DNA of 64,000 nucleotides, from positions 1,717,001 through 1,781,000 of the forward strand of contig JBBMOA010000004.1 of NCBI GenBank assembly GCA_037954235.1. Reading direction: 5' to 3'. The number at the start of each line of letters is the position of its first letter. The stretch's first letter is position 1. This document shows, one piece after another, positions 49,980-57,467 of the stretch. The position numbers were made by a program, and so were the translations under genes. This DNA is from Aulostomus chinensis (lineage: Eukaryota > Chordata > Actinopteri > Syngnathiformes > Aulostomidae). The notes beneath the pieces were generated by a model. It searched no databases and was not told the DNA's origin. It worked only from the letters and a program-made list of their open reading frames with translations.

Positions 49980-52900
49980 CGTGTGTGTATGACTGCTGAA
50001 CAGATCACTTTGTCACCAGTAATAACAGCAAAATAATTAAAAATCAAACCCACAGTCTTCTTATTTGCCTCTTTGGAGTGCAAAACCCTTCACATTAGCA
50101 CACCTTAAAAGGTGTGAAAGTGATGTAATCACTTCCCATTTTTCTGTATTTGAGCCCCTCCAACCATTGTGGGTAATATTTGGAGCTGATCATCGTTAAG
50201 GGCCTATAAATCTTTTAATACACTCCATCTGTTTCCTTGGGAAACCTCTGGGATCTCTGATGTGTTAGCAAAGCTCCGTCTTTTTATTTTTTGTTCTGGT
50301 ATTTGTACTAGGAAAAAAAACACATACTTTTTCAGATGGATCGTAAATCCTGTGCAATCAAAAGCAAACTAACAGGCATCGAGGGAGCTAAATGATTTAA
50401 CTTTCTTAGCAGCTATCTCTGATGTGCTCCATGTAGATATTTCACACAAAAGAAGGTTCTCAGATGACGTTTCTATCACCTTACTGCATATACTATATGA
50501 AATGATCCTATCCATCAGATGTGCGGTGTTAAGCTTTTCCACTGTAGTTATCTGGTGATCGCTATTTTTTTTTTTCTTTTTGACTGTAAATAGTTGTCAG
50601 CTGCATGTGAGGATGGTGCTGCTGAGGGAGCTATGGGGGAAAATACATAAATAAATAAAAAAAGATACAGTCATGTTCATGAGCTCAAAGACAGTGAGGT
50701 TTCCACAGAGTTGAGGGCATTTGTTTGGTTCATGATAGGAACACCTACTTTTTGGGAAACACCTAGCAAACCCCAAAAATAACTTGTAACTTCAGCCAAC
50801 AAATTAAAACATAGCAACTACTACCACCAATCAAGGCTGACTGTGTAAAAGAGGATGGGTTCACTGCTGGAAAGACCAAGATGAAGACTAATGACTGTCG
50901 ATGGAGGAGATTAGATAACAATTCCCACCCACTACCATTCAGCTAACTAGTGGTCAGCTGGTAACCATCGCCATTACTAGACAGACAGATATGTCAACTG
51001 CAGTTCTCAACCGCCCCGTAACACGTTTGTTGGTTGTTTTTTCTAGCTTCACACAAAGTATCTGACAGTGGTCTTTCCCTCTCAATCAAAACTATCAGAG
51101 GAAGTAGTTTTTAAATGAGTGTGATGCACAATACAAACCTGGCTTGAAATTTCCACAAGGACTGGCACTTGCTGTGATAATGCGGAGGGAAGTCATCAGT
51201 AACATTAACACAAATATTCAACAAGTTTGTGTACTGTAATGACTAGCTGCTATTAATACTAACCACCTATGTACAGCAGCCTAATGATCACATGTACAGC
51301 TGTAGGTACAAGGTACCAGTAGTACTTTCAGATTACTAGTAATTCTTCTGATTTTCCTAAGGGACCTTGAGTGTGATGTTCCCTCACTTTTCATACATTG
51401 CGTCTCTGGCTCTTACCAAGGGGAGGCACATCGTCATGCATGCTGGAATCTGGTGCTTCAGCCAAGGATTCCTCCATAATATCTGCCGTCCCACGGGAGG
51501 CAAATGGAAAGGATCTGTCCACTGCCTGGTTGCCAGAGGCTGAGGGCTGCAGCGAGACTCTGCAGCAGTTCTTGCTCTGCCACTTGGGCTCAGACCCATG
51601 TAGAGGTACACTTAAACCTAGGAGACAGATCATATGTTTTTGGTAAGATAAAACGCATGAATTAAATTTTTGGCCACTTGGGGCAGCACATCAAACTCTA
51701 ACCACATTATTGACATATCATTTAGTTGATGCATCCATCCATCAATCCATCCATCCATCCATCCCTCCATCCCTCCATTTTCTACACCATTTATCCGTTA
51801 AGGGTTGCGGGGCACTGGACCCTATCCCAGCTTACATTGGGTGAGAGGCAGGGTTTATTCAGGAGGCGTCACCAGTCTGTCACAGGGCCATCAGGAGCAA
51901 TTATAGGCTCAGTATCTTGTTCAAGGATACTTTGACATGGACACTAGGGGAAATGAAGATCGAACCAGCAACCCTTCGGTTACTAGATGGCCACTCTACC
52001 TCTGAGCCATGCCACACCGAGCAATCTTGGAACCCATCAGATACGTCGGACAACTGCACATGAATGCTTAACATGTGGTTGGTCAAAGATTTTCAAAAGG
52101 CCAACAGAAACCAGATGCTCCCCTGCGCCGCCATATTCTCCCTTGCCTACAGATTCTATATTTATATGCAGAATCTGTAATACTCATTCTCCTTTAGTTT
52201 TACTTTGGTCTCCAGCAACCTTCACTGCTGCACTATGTTCACCAGCTAGTTGCTAACTGTCACCAGCTGCCAAATAATGCAGGACTGTTTGGGTAGTTTG
52301 AATAGTTCCAGCAGCAATTAATGAGCAGGAGCCAAAACAGTTAAGTTATGGGCCATTAAAAACAAAGCAATTGGTTAAAAGACAGTAGATTTCAGAGGAA
52401 GGGTCTGCTTGAATTGAAAATCTAACTAAAGTCTAACTCTGTTGATCAAAACAACACCACCATTCATACGAACACACAATATAAAAAAAAATGCTAACTG
52501 GAGCAGGAATAATACACTCATCATAGTGGACATTTGAACACCTGCAAGTCCAAACTAAGGTTAATCCATCCATCGTCGTCGTCTTCCGCTTATTCCTTAC
52601 TAGTAAGGGTCGCGGGGGGGGGCTGGAGCCTATCCCAGCATCTACGGGCGAGAGGCGGGGTTCATCCTGGACAGGTCGCCAGTCCATCACAGGGCCAACA
52701 TACAGAGACGAACAACCATTCACACTCACATTCATACCTACAGTCAATTTAGAGAATCAATCAGCCTAGTCCCCAAATTGATGTCTTTGGATGGTGGGAA
52801 GAAGCTGGAGTACCAGACAGAACCCACGCAGGCACAGGGAGAACATGCAGACTCCACACAGAAAGATCCCGCGCCTGAGCCGGGACTCGAACCCAGAACC

Positions 52901-55900
52901 TTCTTGCTGTGAGGCCACAGTGCTGACCACTGCACCACCGTGCAGCCCCAACTAAGGTTAATATTTTTTTGAATTGTATAAATTTGATCAGGTTCTGTCT
53001 TGTGTGTGAACACACTAAAGAGCTGTGCATGACTACCCTAAATTCTCTCACCATCATGTACAAGGGCTTCATTTCCCTACACTTGACATGGATTGCTTTT
53101 TAGGCTGGCAATTGTCTCACATTGTATTTCCATTTGAATAGAGGAACGTGAATGAACAGATTCATTTTGTTCAGTTAAATACTTCCTGACTTCTCTCCAT
53201 GGGCTGCTGAAGCTCATTTTGATTTCTATTCAACTTTTCCTTCTTTTGTTTAATGAGTGACTACAGCATGCCTCAACTTCCTGTAATGGTCCAGATGTAA
53301 AAAAATATCAAGAAACCAAAATGTATCAAGGCTCAGTTTGATCTGGATCCAGACCACCTGCTTGGATCAAAACAAACCTTTCACACCTGCTACTGTGTGA
53401 GAAAATGCCCTGAATGTTTGTTGTCAAATGGTTGGCTTATTATATGAAGCTACTTTTGGCAGACATATTTCTCATTAATCTTTTCTTCTTGAACAAAAAG
53501 ATCATAATGACAGACAGCTTGAAAACAGCTGAATAGTCGAACAAAAAAAATAACAAACATCCTTTCCAATCACTGCTATGGTTTAGAGATGTGAAATAAA
53601 AGAAGTTGAAATGGGAAAAGCAGCACACTATCGGGAATGAGCTAGATAAGGGTGTCTTTCTTTACACCAGGGGTGAAACAGAATATGACAGCTGAGTATC
53701 TTTGAAGCCCTTAATAAGGATTAACCTTTCAAGACCTTGAAAAGACAGACTCTCTCCATGGGAACACATAAGCATAATCTAACTGGGTCTATTTGTCAGA
53801 CGGACTATATCCTCTGAGAGCAGAAATTATTTAAAGCTTAGCAAAACAGCTTGAACCAGCTACATCTAAATAGGTTTGTGTCTCACACTTTCAGTCCTCT
53901 GGAGAGGAGGAAGACATCAGTGAAGGGAGGGGGTGTAAAAACTAAGTAAACTGAATGTTCATGTGTGGACCCACTTCTCTGCCATGGTGGAGTTAGGGGA
54001 AGAATGTTTCTGCTGTGGAACAATGATGCATTTGGTTTGCTTCCTTGTCCATTACTCAAATCACATTTTGCTATGCTGGTGCCAAAGTGGGGTTTGGCTA
54101 GACAAACATGATTTGCAGTACACAGGCTGTGAATCAGTGATGGAGATTAAAATACTGTATAGCGCATGAATAGAGACTCAAGAGATTAAGCTTCCATCTG
54201 TTATTCAGCATTTTTCCATCATACATTAATTTCACAAGTACAGGGACCCTTCAGCACCACCTTGTTAAATGTACATGCGTATTAAAACTCCTCAAGGACC
54301 CTCTTTCTTATTGCCTTCCACAACTGGTCTTATCAAATGGAGAAAGAATTGATTCATATAAATGTTGGCTCTCCCAAGACAGACATACTAGTCTGCATGA
54401 CATCCTGCTGTGCAGAAACAGAGGCCGCTCAAACAATGTATCCATCAAATTTTAACGTCCCTGTAACCCAAGCCAACACATAGGTCACGTGGTCAAGCTT
54501 TAGTAACACAGATGGAGAGAGCTCTCTGAACTCAGTGGCAGGAAATGATAACAAGTCTTTTTGCCCCTTCTAATTTGACATTCTTTTATCCATGTTCATT
54601 TAAAAAATAAAGCAACACAAGGGCAGGATTTTCAATTTTAATTACAAATGGGCTTCAAAAACAGCTAGAAGAAAGAAATGATAACTAAATTAGCATTTTT
54701 TTCTTATGAACAGAGCTCCTTACTTTGAAAACTGCGCCCACTGGCGTTACAATATGTAACCAGCAGTTGAAACACTTCATGTTACAAGATAAAAAGGCTT
54801 GCATTAAGCTGAAAACTTCGCTTTACTATCACAGCGAGTTATTATCAGCAAAAGAAAGCTAAATTGACTGTGTTAGGATTGTGTTTATTTTTGTCTTACC
54901 ACACAGCAAAATAATTAACAATTTTGTCACTCATTGACACTCACACACACACACTGGTTTAGCTAGCAGATAGAATTGGCAATAAGAAACCTTCATGCAA
55001 TATTATGTTACTGGAGAAAAATGAAAGGTTTTCTTCTATATTGTGGGCATGACTTAAAATATTTCTATGTCATGTTGAGAGAAGTTCCCATCAAGAAATT
55101 AGGAGAAGATGGGTTCCACAAATACAGGACTCAGCAGCAGGAGGCTGGTGATTGATTTCCATTTACAACCAAAAGTTTCTCATTTCCAACTAAGTGCTTA
55201 CACTGTAACTGTGACCACACTTACTACAAACATTTTAACAGTAATTATGATGTATCAGTGCTAAATAAAGCAGGTTTCACAACTACTCGGTTTTACAGTG
55301 GCTGATGGATGTGACAATTAATACGTCACTACTTGACGATCTAGAAAATCATTGGTGGAGTTAACAACACTGGTGCAGTACCCGTGTTTTGGGAGGCCAT
55401 GTGTTGTGTGACGTCACACAACCACCCTGACTAATCTCTAATTTTGGTCTCAGAGTTCTGAATTTAATCCCTGCTTTACTACTGACATTTGTACAACATG
55501 AACTTTCCATTTGCAGTGCCTGTAGTTTGAGGTACATGGCCATGTGTTCTGTGACATCCCTGGCAATCTCTTGACTAGATCTCCCTCATTCTGCATGCTG
55601 TCTCAGTCAGTGCAGTACCAAATTCTGTCGTTTTTCATCTCTGACTGTTTTTATCTCCACATACATTCAGCATCAAAGCTATCCAGAGCCCTGTCTGTCA
55701 CCTCAGGCATTCAAGTATATGACTTAATTCTTCTTCTTTGACGAATGTAAATGTAAAAGAAGACAGAAATATGGCTTAGATAAACTCCATGTGTAAAATA
55801 CATCTTCATAGCGCCTAGAATGGACACAAGGGATGAATAAAATTGAAAAATCAATCTGAATTCCATGGCAGACATCTTTTCATGACATCGCACACGAATC

Positions 55901-57407
55901 TTGTTAATCAGTAATGTGTTCAGGGGGTCACAGGGTCTTAGCTTGCTAGATGAAGAAATTAATTAAACTGATTTAAATAATATTGATCAATTCGCTTTAA
56001 ACGGTGTAATTTAATAGCTGTGTGTTTTTGCAGGTCAAAGCAATGAAGAGTGTTTAATTTTAATAAATTCTGTAACTGACTCCATTGTGTCAGTTTCAGC
56101 AGCCAGCTTCTTCTTTTATGCAAAACATGAATCATTCAGGACCTCCGATTTGGAAGAAGGAGCTCATGACAATGAATGCTCGAGTAGGCAATGCCTGCTA
56201 CTTCGATGTGTCAGATCCATATTTAATCACGTCATATATTTACGCCATTTCAGATTAGAAATGAGTGAGAGGTCAGTTATTATTATCATTCTGTATTATT
56301 ACAAAGAATTCATACTAATACATTTTAGAGGATTCAGATTTGAGTACATGTTGATTAGAGACTCACAGATTTACATGTATTGAAACACAACAGCAACTTA
56401 AAATTGGTTGAATTCAACGCATTTGATTGTCACACTTTACCTCTAAATCAAAATCCACAAAAGCAACAAAGCTCAGGTTGCACGTCTGTTTGTGACTTTA
56501 TTATTTCAACAAGCATTCATCTGATCAGAGTCAGCCAACTCGAGAGGTAGCATTGCCATCTACCACTAGCCTGAGGGACATTTTCAGAATATTGTCTAGT
56601 GTAAAAAAGAAGAAGGCAGATGATAATGTAAGTAATGTGTGTGAAAATACTCAAATCATAGCTGTGATAGCTTAGCTTTTGTAACACTCATCTTTTAAAT
56701 CTTTTAATACTAAATCTGTGGCAGATTGAAAGAGTGCTTTTTTTTTTACACTTTTAGGTCCTTGAAAGAAGTCTGTTCCAAATTTCCAAGAACAAACACT
56801 TAAACAGATAATGCAGATGTGATTTTCAAAGAACTTTTTGTCTTAAAACTGTAGTTGCCAACAAGTGGTAGAAGGTAGTTGTGGGGGTATTCAAGTATGT
56901 AGCATAGTTTGCTCACAGTATAGCTTTGTATTTCTGACAACTGTACTTATGGGTCCAAAATCACGAAGGTGAAGTTAATGTTGTAAAAATGATCATGCTA
57001 AACAAAATCTATGTATCATAAACTTTTGTATGCCACAGAACTAATTGTACTTTATTTTTTGATTATAATTCACAATGTACAAATTTCATTAGCTTTTGGT
57101 GGAGGGAACCCACGTTGGTGCTAACTTTAGCAAGCCTACGAAAATACATCGTCCCTGTAGCATTCTATAGAAGTACTAGAATAAAAATGAAAAAAAGAAA
57201 CAAAGACGGGGAACAGGAAGAAGATGTTAGGTGATGATGATAGGTTCCCATGAGGACAAGGTATCAGCCACCGATAAAGAGAAACTGTTCTATTTGGATT
57301 TACCAGTCATGCTTTATAAGGTGGACTGGTTGGTTACATGGATTCCCTGAGGGCATACAGCAACGATATGGCACTTGCAAACCTGCTAAAATGTTGTACG
57401 GTTGCAG

Positions 57408-57467
<60 letters not shown>

